Shown here: positions 1 through 9,934 of the stretch, in pieces
Layout of the letters: every line of letters begins with the position of its first letter
Numbering within the stretch: the stretch's first letter is position 1
Origin: Eupeodes corollae
Taxonomy: Eukaryota > Arthropoda > Insecta > Diptera > Syrphidae
Direction: 5' to 3'
DNA: 64,000 bases
Assembly (NCBI RefSeq): GCF_945859685.1
Contig: NC_079147.1
Coordinates: forward strand, 249,974,572 to 250,038,571
Notes under the pieces: model-generated
Told to the model about the DNA's origin: nothing
Databases searched by the model: none
What the model saw: only the letters and a program-made list of their open reading frames with translations
Program-made: the position numbers and the translations under genes

Positions 1-761
1 CAAACACAAAAATGCATTCAGACTTTATTAACTGAAAGCATATTCATCCAAAGCTTCCTACAATTTCATATACTCCTGCCAAAAAGTCCCTACCTACGTT
101 AACAAAGTACTCGTACACATTTTGTGAAAATTGAAAATTCACTTTATAGCTCTTTGGGTTTACATAAATATATGCGACTGTGACTGTAACTGTGACTTTG
201 ACTGTGTAATTAATTAAAATTTACAGTCTCTGTTGTGTATAGGTGTGTTTCATAAAGGATGAGTGTAGTTATTTGGTAAATATCCTTGTTGTCTCACATT
301 TTGATGAATTCCGTTTCGAAGAATGGATTTAGCATTTAACATTGAATGCAGAAATGAATTTACCGGCGTCGTTCTCGTTCTCGTCCTTTACATCGTCGTA
401 GTAGTCGTCGTCGTCGTAGTCGTAGTCCTTATTCGGCATTGACATGGCAATTCGGTCTTGTTTTATGCTACAACACAGCTAACAGCCCACCGGCACTTGA
501 GGATTGCGAACTGTTTGTTTGTTTGTTTTGTTTACACACTTTCTACTCATATGCTTCAATTTACGCTTTCTCTCTGCCTAAAATAGGAGTACACATCAGG
601 CTTGCCAGATTGGGCTATTGTTTTTCTAAGACTCCTGACAACAAGTTTAGAACGAAAGAAAAATCAAAGTTAGTATATAAATAAACCCAAACCTAATGTT
701 GAGGGATTTTTTCGCTTGTTTTAACATTTTTCTGTTGGTATTGCGCTATTTTGTATAACAC
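1..761. other. Non-coding stretch with trinucleotide tracts
   Basis: I see no supportable gene here. Positions 176-206 hold short TGACTG-like repeats, and about 366-430 is an imperfect run of GTC/GTA triplets. An 81-codon open frame at 439-684 resembles no family I know and has neither biased composition nor splice context. It is probably chance. Confidence 0.6.
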
Positions 762-1008
762 TGAAGTGATGGTTAATGGGTTGGACTGTCTTGCCAGAAG
801 TCTTGAGTTCAAAACCTGCCTGTGCCATCTAAAGTTCTTTTTCACGGATACTGCAATTTGGGAGGATTTGACAAATCCTCCAAGAGTAATTCTTGTCATT
901 AAATGTGCTTTCTCAAATTAGACGTTTGGAATTGGCTTAAAACTTTAGGTTTCCTGAATCTTGCACCCAGGAATGGTGGTTGATACATGTAAGTCATTAG
1001 GACCTTCT
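762..1008 (+). mobile_element. Old copy of the tRNA-derived SINE
   Basis: This is a diverged copy of the SINE seen intact at 9625-9934. In order it shows the tRNA-like head (GATGGTTA..GGGTTGGACTGTC, then GAGTTCAAAACC as a decayed B box and TGTGCCAT), the body motif TTTGACAAATCCTCCAAGAG followed by TAATTCTTGTCAT, and the late motif CAGGAATGG..GTAAGTCA. The RTE-like 3' tail (GGACTGTTGCGCCACC) is missing or unrecognisable. No target-site duplication is visible. The mutated B box implies it is older than the other copies. Confidence 0.8.
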
Positions 1009-2480
1009 TCAAGCTATTTTTTGAAATACTTTTTCCGCACCGATTTTTGCAGCAAATCAAAATTGAGCTCTTTAACTAGCTCAAGACCCTGGTAACCCTG
1101 GTATGCATAGACATGGTACACAACATACACATAAATATATGAAAGTGTGTGTATTGTATATCAACCTAAACTCTTGGTTGTTATTTTTTTTGTTGTTGTT
1201 GAAAGAAATTGTTATTTGCAAATCATTTTGTTTCGGATGTCAAAAGTCTTGTTTTCAAATTTCAAGAACCAACACAGAAAATAATGGAAGTATTTAGTCA
1301 GATCTTTAGATAGACTCATCCGGAGCATGTATCGTAGTAATATTTGATCTACTATGCACGAGAATAAGTGAGCTATAAGGCATCTCATCAAAGTGAAAGA
1401 GTTATAAATTATAAATTAAGTTGTTTTCATGTTTTTTTTTTTAATTTTTTTTCTTGTTTGCAAATTCAGTAATTTTTTAAATTTAAATTGAATTTGAAAA
1501 CAAAGATAAACGTAAATGTTTACAAGTTAGTAGACTGATTATTATGAGAAAATTAAATTGCAAGTTTTGCTCATTTTGGTCAAACTTCAACAACTAAACG
1601 TCTTGTCACCGAGAAATCCATTGTTTTGACAATTCTCACTGGAAATTGTTCAATCAAATTAAGTTGATTGAAAACACTTTAACATTTAGACTTTGAATGA
1701 CTTTTGTTGAGGTCGTTTCAGAATTGAATATCAAAAGTATGACAATTGCATAGATGATTCAACCATAATTTTAAAATGACAACAAGATTAATAGACCGAA
1801 TCCAAGCGTTTTATTTTGAAAAGGCAGCTTATGTGGCAATGTCGCTTTTGAAATTGTCATCATTTGACATTTGACATAAAGAGCTTACGCCATTAATAAA
1901 AATGCAATAATACATCCTTACAACCCATTGAAATTGTAAAAATTCATCAAAGAAAGGGCATTTCTTAAACCTACAACGCTTTTGAGTAAATTCCTTTTTG
2001 GTAGAAATTAGTAGAAGTGGTGGGAAAATTTGTCTGGTTAGACCAAGTAAGTGATGAGAAGAATTGAACAAGAAAAACTTAATATTTTTGCTGATTGAAG
2101 TTGGTCTTTAAATTTAAGCATTAAAAAAAAGTACAGTTAACCCAAGATCGTTATGTAAATAACAAGTTAATAATAAGCTACGATTTGTACCGAAAATAAT
2201 GAGCAGAATCATCATCAGGGTTCGGAAATTCCTTTTGTTTGTGTGGTTTTAAGGATTGAGGTGTGATTTAACGGGCTAGGTCAATATAATTTAAGGTCAC
2301 ATTCGTCTCTAAATAATATTTTTAGGAGATCTCATTAATTCCATTAATGACAATGTTTAATCAAACAACAATATACCAACCAACCAATACCAACCCACTG
2401 TATTACCGACGCGACGGTGACGACAATATCTAATTCAATTGATTATAGTTTCAACTGTTTCTATTTTTTCTATATTTACC
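1009..2480. other. AT-rich non-coding stretch
   Basis: No gene, RNA or recognisable transposon. The sequence is AT-rich with oligo-T and oligo-A runs near 1430-1455 and 2120. The short open frames on both strands look random. Confidence 0.5.
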
Positions 2481-2494
2481 GTACATGGTTCGAA

Positions 2495-3046
2495 TTTGAA
2501 TGCTTTTGTCTGCGCATGTTGTTGCATCATGTTAGAGGTCCAATTAGCTTTACAGAACTTAAAATTGTCAATGGTCAGGAATGTCAAACCTACAGAGAAC
2601 CATGTGAAGCTCGGCGACTGTTAGAAAATGACAATCAATGGGATGAAACTATGGAGGAAGCTGTACAATGCCGATCGCCAGAAAAAATCAGGGAACTTTA
2701 CGCTACGCTTTTATCTTCTTGCGGTCTTTCTAACCCTCAAACTCTTCGGAATAAGTTCAAAGAATACATGGCTGAAGATATTTTACATCAACTGCAGCAA
2801 GTACACACAGACATTACTTTCAATGAACATGTCTACAATAAAACGCTAATTATAATCGAAAACAAGGTTTTTACGATGATTGGAAAAAAATTAGATGATT
2901 TTGGAATGTCCAGCCCTCGAAGAGACAATGTAGATGATTTGATAATGAAATTGCACGAGAGCTAGATTATGATTTCATAGCACTGCAACATCAAGTGGCA
3001 GAATTAGTCCCTCAATTACTTCCAGAGCAAAATCATGTTTTCCATT
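2495..3046 (+). pseudogene. Helitron Rep/helicase fragment (PIF1-like helicase region)
   Basis: The translated segment matches, from memory of the family, the part of Helitron RepHel proteins between the replicase and the PIF1-type helicase motor. Landmarks in order are LRMLLHHVRGPISF, YREPCEARRLLENDNQWD, IRELYATLLSSCGLSNPQTL, KFKEYMAEDILHQ and FNEHVYNKTLIIIE. The frame is open to about 2965. A frameshift then moves the continuing homology (ELDYDFIALQHQVAEL) into another frame to about 3046. The Walker A motif, the remaining helicase and the HUH replicase are all absent, so this is a dead piece. No Helitron termini are visible nearby. The adjoining minus-strand LINE starts about 200 bp downstream. 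Confidence 0.8.
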
Positions 3047-3245
3047 AAGTTTTACGTAAAATAGACTCCGGCAGTGATGGACTCTTCTTTCTTTAGAATT
3101 CAGAATTATTTATTTTTGTTACGGTGAAATATATTTTAACATTTATTGTTGCATTTCAATAAGCATATATTAAGGTGTTGAAACTTCATTGTCTGTAGTA
3201 ATTTTTAAAAATTGTTGATTTGATCCAAGCAATAAAATTAAGTTA

Positions 3246-4360
3246 TTATATTGACTCATTTCTATTATTACCCTTTATCTCTAAAAGAATACGATCATTA
3301 GTGGACTTTATTATTTTGAAAATCTTCATATCGTCAGCAAAAATGAGAAGTTCACTTGAGCGTAGACATGACGATACATCGTTGATAGACAGGATGAACA
3401 GAAAAGGGCCAAGATGGCTTCCCTGGGGAACACCAGATTGAGCAACAAAAGGTTCAAAATGACAATTTCTAAATTTTACCTCGTAGGATCTGTTTTCAAG
3501 GTATGACTTAATCCAAGCTAAAAAAAATGGTGGAAAACCAAGAGCCTTAAGTATGTTTAAATAAAATAATTCCGTGGCTAAGTTGGTCAAAAGCTTTAGA
3601 AAAGTCAGTGTCTACACAGTCGACTTCATAACCTTGTTCTAAAGCGTTTGAACATATGTTTGAGAATGTGAGGAGATTAGTAACGGTTGATCTTTTTTTC
3701 ACAAAACCATGATATTTTTACTAAAATACGCTTTCACAAACAACTTGTTCAAATACTTTATGAATGCAAGGAAGCTTTGCAATAGGCCTGTAGTTGCTTA
3801 TATCCGACTTGTTACCTTTCTTGAAAATTGGTGTTCTTCCATATACTGGGAAATTTGCCTGTTTTTAGAGAAAGTTTGAATAACGTAAGGGGTTCAACTA
3901 AAGCATTACTACACTTTTTTAGTACTATCGGGGGAATACCATCAGGACCGGCTGAGCAGTCATCATTCAACGCAGATAAAAGATCAAGGACCGTACTCTG
4001 TAGCATAGGTATGTGACTACAGCTAGTTTGCGAAAAAGTGTGAAGATTATAAAAATATACTTCATCAACTTCTTGAGGGCTATTAACAAATGACTCACGG
4101 AAATTCGTTGTGAAAGCGTTACAGATATCAAAAGTTTTATCTAACGAAAGGTTCTTGTAAGTGAAGTTAACTGGAAAGCCATCAGTTTTTTTCTTTGAGT
4201 TTACAAAATTCCAAAATTGTTTAGGATTCTCTTTCAAAGAGGTGGCCATATCAGTAACATAACAAGCATATAAAAAATTAGAAAGAGATTTAAATTGGTT
4301 AAAGAGTTCAACATAAAAAGAGAAGTTGACTGGAGACAGAGTTTTAGGTACGCTTTCCAT
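3246..4360 (-). pseudogene. Reverse transcriptase of the CR1/L2-like LINE (5' part)
   Basis: The N-terminal RT block is open from 4360 to 3812 and contains PKQFWNFVNSKK, SALNDDCSAGPDGIPP and SLKTGKFPSIWK, which are fingers motifs of LINE RTs. A broken stretch from about 3811 to 3591 still reads as a decayed DTDFSKAFDQ-like motif. The palm block at 3590-3246 holds SGVPQGSHLGPFLF and the catalytic box IFADDMKIF. At least two frameshifts separate the blocks. The reading frame ends about 25 codons after FADD, so thumb and C-terminal regions are lost. It cannot encode an active polymerase. Confidence 0.85.
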
Positions 4361-4423
4361 TCCTTATTTCTTTTGTTACGCAGTAAACGCAATTCTTTCG
4401 CATACGAAGAATGGCTAAAGTTT

Positions 4424-5335
4424 TTATTTCTTGATTTCTTTATCGGTATATTTTTTTTCAAAACAATAATTAAGGATCCTATAAAAAGTTGAAACTGCTT
4501 CGTCAATGTTAGAAAATGCTAGTGTATCAGCAATTCCAGAAATGGTTAAATCTTCAGACAACTGCTGGCAATTGGCTCTTCTGAAATCAAAATTATATAA
4601 GCAATCAAAAGAATTACTGTGATTAGCAAGGTGATTACTTAAGTCAAAAAAAATTTCCAAAGGGGGTGATATTTGTCAATATTAGTAATTCCTGATCTAG
4701 ACTCTAGAACAAGAGTACTAATAGCGTCAGAAGAAAAGACTTGTTTGCTGTAAGTCAGTAAGAAGGAGTTTATCGAGAAAAGATAGTTCCAATTGTGAAA
4801 GAAGAAGGAGAGGCTTCAAGGCAGGATTCGTCTTCGGATGGAATCCAGTCAATGTGTGGTAAATTAAAATCACCTAGAAGTAAGATATTGGTGTCAGAGC
4901 TGGACAAATTTATAAGATAGTCTAATGCCAAATAAAGATCGTTATAAATAGACTCCAAACTTTTTGGAGGAATGTAAACGTTTAAAATGAAAAAGGCTTA
5001 GTCTGTACCATTATCTTTACACATACCAGTTCAAGACAATACAAATGGAAAAGATACAGAAGAAGAGAAACATAACGATCGTTTCTGTAAACTTCGAACT
5101 CTTGTTTGAAAAGTTCTGTGTTGGAAAAGATTGAATTAAGCCACGTTTCTGTCAAAACGAATATGTCGTGTGGAAATGATTGGGAGTTAAGAAAAATGTC
5201 AGTAGTCTTGCTACGAAGTCCCATAACGTTTTGGTAGAAGAGCGCAAGCCTGTTAAGATTTTTGGTTTGTTTTTCAAAGAAAAACCCTGTTTTTGACTTT
5301 GGGTAAATTCTTTGACTAAAGTCTCTGCGGGCCAT
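4424..5335 (-). pseudogene. AP-like endonuclease and linker of the CR1/L2-like LINE
   Basis: The endonuclease begins near 5265 (LNRLALFYQNVMGLRSK, then FVLTETWL with the catalytic Glu). It resumes in another frame at 4958-4770 with LLLGDFNLPHIDW, the GDxN motif. The C-terminal SDH-type motif is replaced by DKYHPPLEIFF near 4670, common in this LINE group. A basic linker, RLLRNKRNKEWKAYLKL, follows towards the RT. Frameshifts occur near 5080-4960 and 4770-4680. Both strands carry spurious open frames over this region. Confidence 0.75.
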
Positions 5336-5826
5336 ATATTAAGGTTGCAAATAGAATCAAAGTAAGTGGGATTCGTTATTAATTTAAAAGAGGAAACAAA
5401 GCTTTTTGGTTTACTGATCTTAGTACACCTGATAGATGAGCTGGAAGGTATGCTCTTGGTAGATACCAAGTGGGAAGTTATATCTTCTGGCGTAACTGGG
5501 TCCAGACGAGATATACAAATTATTTTTCGTTTGGAGACAGCTTTGATAGGGATGACGTTGTTTATTACAGTTCCTGTAACGGTGTCACTATTGGAAGCTA
5601 AATCTGAGACAACAATTTGAGGTATACTGGGAGTTCCGGTGGGATCTGTAGGTATTGGGGTGATGTTAACATTTGTTCTTTTTGATGGTGGGGTAGAATT
5701 TCTAGGAGGTTCAGAGTTTTCTCGGCTTCTTTTCTTAGAATTTTCTTTTTTTTTCTCAGGTACACTTTCTGTGTTACACCAGAACCTGATTGCGCGAGAA
5801 TAGACTTCAGTAGCTCTTCAAAATCA
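5152..5826 (-). pseudogene. ORF1-like C-terminal region of the CR1/L2-like LINE
   Basis: A lysine- and serine/proline-rich segment near 5800-5640 is followed by IICISRLDPVTPEDITSHL, CTKISKPKSFVSSFKL and NIWPAETLVKEF. That arrangement (C-I-S-R-L, later SSFK, then a W-P before a closing F) matches the conserved C-terminal domain of ORF1 proteins in L2/CR1-group LINEs as I remember it. It overlaps the start of the endonuclease in another frame. The N-terminal half of ORF1, including any PHD or zinc finger, is not visible upstream of 5826. Confidence 0.55.
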
Positions 5827-8239
5827 TTTTAGTTATTTTTGACAGCAAACCACTTTTTGGCGAATGTCGATAAATTACTAACAAATCTTTAGATGAAATC
5901 TTTAATAAACAACTTAACTGTGTAAACTTAATGGCTCATAACATCCCCCCTCCAACCCCGGATCGTCAATTAGTTAAAATTTGACGAATATGTGCTAAGT
6001 TTTTGGAGTAGGGCTTAATTTCCGATTTATATTAAATGCTTACTCCAGTTCTCAGTTAAAAGTGGTCCTTTATAGGCAACAAAGTTTAGGAAGTAAAATA
6101 CAAATTTTGTTTTCTTATAAAAACATAAATAATTTAAAATATAATGGGGTCATATCCATAAACTCAATATGATTAGTTTTGAATTGAAGGAAATTCCTAG
6201 AAAAAAAATATCTCCCACGGGGGGGGGGGGGGGGGGGTTCATGAGCTCTACGGCCGCCCCCCTCTGGATCTACTACTAGTTATTTCTTAATTTCTTTCAC
6301 AGTTTTCTATAATTCGAAGTGGATTTAAAGTATATTAAATCTTTACCATTTTATCCACATATAAATCTTATTTCGAAAAAAAAGACTAGCTTTCCTAGTA
6401 AAGCCTATTTGAACTTTAAAGCGCGTATTTGAGCAAAACTACAGAAAAAGACAGCCTCCTTGTCACTTACAGCTATTTTATACGAAAAACATACAACTTT
6501 CACACACTTTTCTTAGATAAAATAGGTTGCACGTAATAAATTTTAAATAATTAATCAGACAAAATAACGAATCAAAGATTTTGGCATTATAACTTGAGAA
6601 TGGTCCACAGGCTCGTGGGCTAAGTTTAGTTAAAAAATCACTTTTTTAACTATTATTTTTTTGGAAATGTTTGAGGAAATACTATTACCATCGGCGGTTC
6701 CAGGTAAAAAGGGGGATATTATCCGACTTTCCGTTGCCAAAGGTTGATAGTATTTATATATAAATCAGTTATTCCAAAAAGACGAGCGACGAGCATGTAT
6801 GCATTTTTCAAAAGACTTGATTAGTAAGTATTTTCATTTGAAGTGAAAATTGCAGTTTTTTCCCACTTAAGATGAAAAATATCTTGTGAAATAACTATAC
6901 TTATGTACTTTTTTTGACGGGAAATAAAACAAGAGATGATTTTATTGTTGAACGGTGATTATAACACCAAACAAAAATAAATCACAGTTTTTTCCTTCTA
7001 AAAAAGAAGACACTTATTTTTCTTCATTTTTTATCATCCATCCACCTTCGCACTTTATTATTTGTTATAATGTTTCATAATTCTCGAAGTAACTAATTTA
7101 TTTATGATTAATATCACGTATTAAGTTCAAAGACTTTGGTGACACACAAATAATAGCCATAAACTTCTTGTTTCTGTTATTTTTGTTTGTACTTACTATT
7201 TTTTTATGACTTTTATAACCTCTGAAAAGTAAAGTTTATCCTTGGATGATTAATACTATACAACTGGGAATTTTTTGCCAGAGTTAGGTAGTGCTGTAGA
7301 TGCCGTTGTAAAAACATCGTATGTATAGGAGACGCATATCGGTATCAAAAAGATCATAAAGAAGTAGTTTGTTGTTCATGTGTTTTCTTTTTTTTTTTTG
7401 ATGGTGGCAGAACGACTTCCGGCAGAGAAGACGACTCAGAGGAGCATATTATAAGAGAAGTACGGTATAACGGTACGTTTACGTACATATATACTTTCCA
7501 ATTTTGTTGGAATAAATTGCTTAAGGCGTTAACATGTGAAAATGACAAAATACTATACACAAAAGAACGAGTGGGAGATTGTTTATTAGCTATAGGACGG
7601 GAGTGGGAGTTTGAGGGTTGGTTTTTGGAGCTTGGATAGAGCATAATGTTGAAGCCAATAAAAAGGGATTTGTACAAAAAATATAATGTGCTATGTATCT
7701 TTGTAAATACATACGTATATTTACTTTGTCAAAAACCGAAACGGCTTTTGGGAGAGTTATAAGTTGGTACTTTACTCTATACTCGCTTACATACCTTTTA
7801 AAAGAACGGAGATAGCAAAAAAGTTTATATCTCTTGAGTTTAAAAGTATAAACAAAACTTGATGAACTGATGTAGTCAACTTTTATCAATATGATGAAAA
7901 ATTAAGTTAAACAAAATAAAAAAGTTAATGGTAGCAGTCTGAATACTTATACAAAGGGTTATTTATTTCTTGATTTCAAGTTGGTAGCTCTGTCATTTGA
8001 GCCTTGTCAAACTCAGCTATTATTTGAAGGGTCATAATAACAGTTTATATTTGCCACTTGCGATAATGGATCGTTTATTTATTGAAAAACGCGGTAAAAT
8101 TATAGAGAATTAAAGTGTTGAGGTAAACGTAGCTACTGTTTGCGCAATATTAAGATGTTTTTTTTTGTACTTCGAATCCAAATCAAAAATACCGATACAC
8201 AAGCAAAATAAATATTTACATCAAAAGCACATCCATAAA
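5827..8239. other. AT-rich non-coding stretch with a 19-G run
   Basis: No supportable gene. A homopolymer of 19 G lies at 6219-6237, followed 19 bases later by six C (6257-6262). Around 8068-8160 the plus strand gives a weak translation (MDRLFIEKRGKIIE) resembling mariner transposase N-termini, but it stops at once. Confidence 0.5.
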
Positions 8240-8677
8240 AGTAAAAAAAAAACCAAGATCTGACTGTAGCGTTAAATGGATAAGTAACGAATTGTTATCT
8301 TTTATTAAAGATAAAGACAAATGGTCGAGCAAATTTTGTAAAGATCCAAATAATATTTATATTGAGCGACAGTACAAATATCTCAGAAATCAAGTGACAA
8401 TTCGAAAATTAATTCTTCTCTAGCATAGGCAAAACGATCATCTCAAAATGTACATCTGAAAATAACGTCTTTCAAACTCAAATGCAACTAGAAAATTTTA
8501 TAATCGAACCGACATCACCTGGTGAATTCAAAGATGAATTAAATGAAAATAGATTGAAGCCATCAAAAGCTAAGGACATTGATAATCTCTCTATACCGAT
8601 TTAATTAAGAGGTGCAAAGAAGAACTGTGTGTTCCGATTACAACACTCATCAACAAATCCTTCAAAGTTGGCTACCG
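8240..8677 (+). mobile_element. LINE fragment (linker and start of RT), cut by the LOA pair
   Basis: Plus-strand translation in broken frames gives VKWISNELLSFIKDKDKW, YIERQYKYLRNQVTIRK, then RLKPSKAKDIDNLSIP and CKEELCVPITTLINKSFKVG. These correspond to the region between endonuclease and RT and to the first RT blocks of CR1/Jockey-type LINEs (the last part is the 'L..PLT.L.N.SF..G' motif). The homology ends exactly where the tandem LOA unit begins at 8678, so a breakpoint lies inside this LINE. The rest of the element is not found on the other side of the tandem pair at 18032. Confidence 0.65.
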
Positions 8678-8732
8678 CAACAATCCTGGCTATGTCTTGC
8701 CTTGGCCTGTATAGAAGATCGTTTGTACGGGT

Positions 8733-9281
8733 TTAATTATAGGTGGGCCATATCGTCCTAGATATAATGCAGTTAGGTAAATTGCTCCACCTTTGGTTTG
8801 ATTCAGTTTGGTAGATAGAAAAGATTTTACCCTTCATAGCACCAAGAGGAATGTTAACCATTTCCGCAAGTGAGTTATGAAGGGCCGATTCTTGCCTGGC
8901 TAGCTCGTCAGCCCCTTCATTTCCCACGATACCACTATGGCCCGGAACCCAGATCAGGGTGACACCGAGGTTAGTATTCAGGTTCGCAAGCTCATCACGA
9001 CATTGCTGGACCAATTTAGATGAGGATATGTCCGAGTTAATGGCTTTGACAGCTGCCTGACTGTCTGTAAAGGTAGCCGCATTTCGGTTTTGGTTTGGGT
9101 TTTGTTTAAGTATCTTACATGCCTCCCTTATTGCCAGCAGTACAGCCTGAAAAACGCTAGCAAAGTCAGGAATCCTAAAGGATTTGGCTACATTTAGGGA
9201 CTCAGAAAAGATCCCAGAACCAACTCCGCACTCCATCTTTGAGCCGTCAGTAAAGGTGGTTGTGTCGAAACCTATCGACAC
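8733..9281 (-). pseudogene. RNase H domain of LOA element, unit 1
   Basis: The 182-residue frame holds an RNase HI fold typical of LOA/I-clade retrotransposons, where it degrades the RNA strand of the hybrid during second-strand synthesis. Visible motifs are FTDGSK with catalytic Asp12, the second catalytic block FQAVLLAI, FTDSQAAVKAI with Asp73, LIWVPGHSG, and EGADELAR with Asp125. The expected catalytic Glu in the second block (FQAE) is Val47, so the domain should be inactive. The frame ends at IWPTYN with a stop. Homology continues past it (RTNDLLYRPRQDIARI) up to the unit edge at 8678. Confidence 0.85.
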
Positions 9282-9624
9282 GATGTCATCCTCCCAATCT
9301 TCTCTCGATGGGAAAATAACCTTAACCCTTTCTAAGGTTCAAAGTAGAAGTGCAGTAGTCAGTGTCTACCGAGATAATATCTGAGGGAATCAATTTCGTA
9401 GTGTTGCTGTGACCATAAGGTTTTGACAACCAGCTATTTGATTCCTTCAGCCTAATAGAGCTGCAGGAAACTATGTATTCAATAAAAAGGTCGATTGGTA
9501 GAAGATCCAAAATAACGTTTAAGGCGTCCGTTGGGCAAGTACGCATGGCCCCTGTGGTGCCCACGCAAGCAGTTCTCTGAACCTTCTTTAGCTTATTAAT
9601 ATTATAGGCTTTACTAAGAGCAGG

Positions 9625-9934
9625 TAGTACCCGTGGCATGATGGTTAGTGCGTTGGACTGTCATGCAAGGGGTCTTGGGTTCAATCCCTGCCTGTGCCAC
9701 CTTAATTTAAAGAAAATAATTTTCGCGGGTACTGCCTCTTGCGAGGAATTGACAAATCCTTCAAGAGTAATTCTTGTCATGAAAAAGTGCTTTCTTAAAC
9801 TAGCCGTTCGGATTCGGTCTAAAATTGTAGGTCCCTTCCATTCCTGACAACAGTACTTGCACAGGAATGGTTGAGAGTTGTAAGTCACTAGGCCCTGGTT
9901 CACAACGGACTGTTGCGCCACCCCATTTGATTTG
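9625..9934 (+). mobile_element. tRNA-derived SINE nested in the LOA RT (unit 1)
   Basis: This 310-bp insertion splits the RT thumb between VVWWPAL and PALSKAYNINK. It is flanked by a 9-bp target-site duplication AAGAGCAGG at 9616-9624 and 9935-9943. The 5' part is a tRNA-like head (9633-9701), the body has no coding potential, and the 3' part at 9888-9922 resembles the 3' end of the RTE element at 60326-60360. It closes with two ATTTG units, a short-repeat tail typical of RTE-dependent elements. Other copies are at 762-1008, 14302-14611 and 47813-48121, with fragments at 39274-39318 and 62044-62080. Confidence 0.92.
9633..9701 (+). promoter_or_regulatory. tRNA-like head with pol III A and B boxes
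   Basis: Seven-base acceptor strands pair: GTGGCAT at 9633-9639 with GTGCCAC at 9694-9700 (one G-T). The A box region TGGTTAGTGCG lies at 9642-9652. The B box GGTTCAATCCC at 9678-9688 fits the GGTTCRANNCC consensus except for the usual G-to-A change. The anticodon-loop region CTGTCAT would give GTC, so tRNA-Asp is the best guess for the ancestor. The anticodon stem no longer pairs well, so this is an internal promoter and not a functional tRNA gene. Confidence 0.8.

Larger units (their letters stand above)
3246..5826 (-). mobile_element. CR1/L2-like non-LTR retrotransposon, broken
   Basis: Read on the minus strand from 5826 down, the element shows the tail of an ORF1-like protein, an apurinic-type endonuclease and a reverse transcriptase, with many frame breaks. 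It stops shortly after the FADD box, so the RT thumb and 3' UTR are missing. Loss of the 3' side is unusual for LINEs, which normally lose their 5' side, so a later deletion is likely. The clade call (CR1/L2-like rather than Jockey) rests on SGVPQGS, GPDGIPP and DKYHPPL and is tentative. Confidence 0.8.

Noticed and set aside
439..684. 81-codon open frame near the window start
   Set aside because: No recognisable domain, no splice or promoter context, and overlaps trinucleotide tracts. Probably chance.
2101..2480. Helitron 5' part upstream of the helicase fragment
   Set aside because: No replicase motif (two-His HUH) or TC terminus is visible, and the homology starts at about 2495.
6241..6285. 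Cluster of restriction-like words (GAGCTC, CGGCCG, GGATCT, ACTAGT) suggesting cloning-vector sequence
   Set aside because: Order and spacing do not match common multiple cloning sites, and the flanks are ordinary AT-rich genomic DNA.
8068..8160. Possible mariner transposase N-terminus (MDRLFIEKRGKIIE)
   Set aside because: Only about 14 residues match before a stop and nothing downstream supports it.
9633..9701. Functional tRNA gene
   Set aside because: The anticodon stem does not pair and the segment is joined to a SINE body with target duplications. It is a SINE promoter head.
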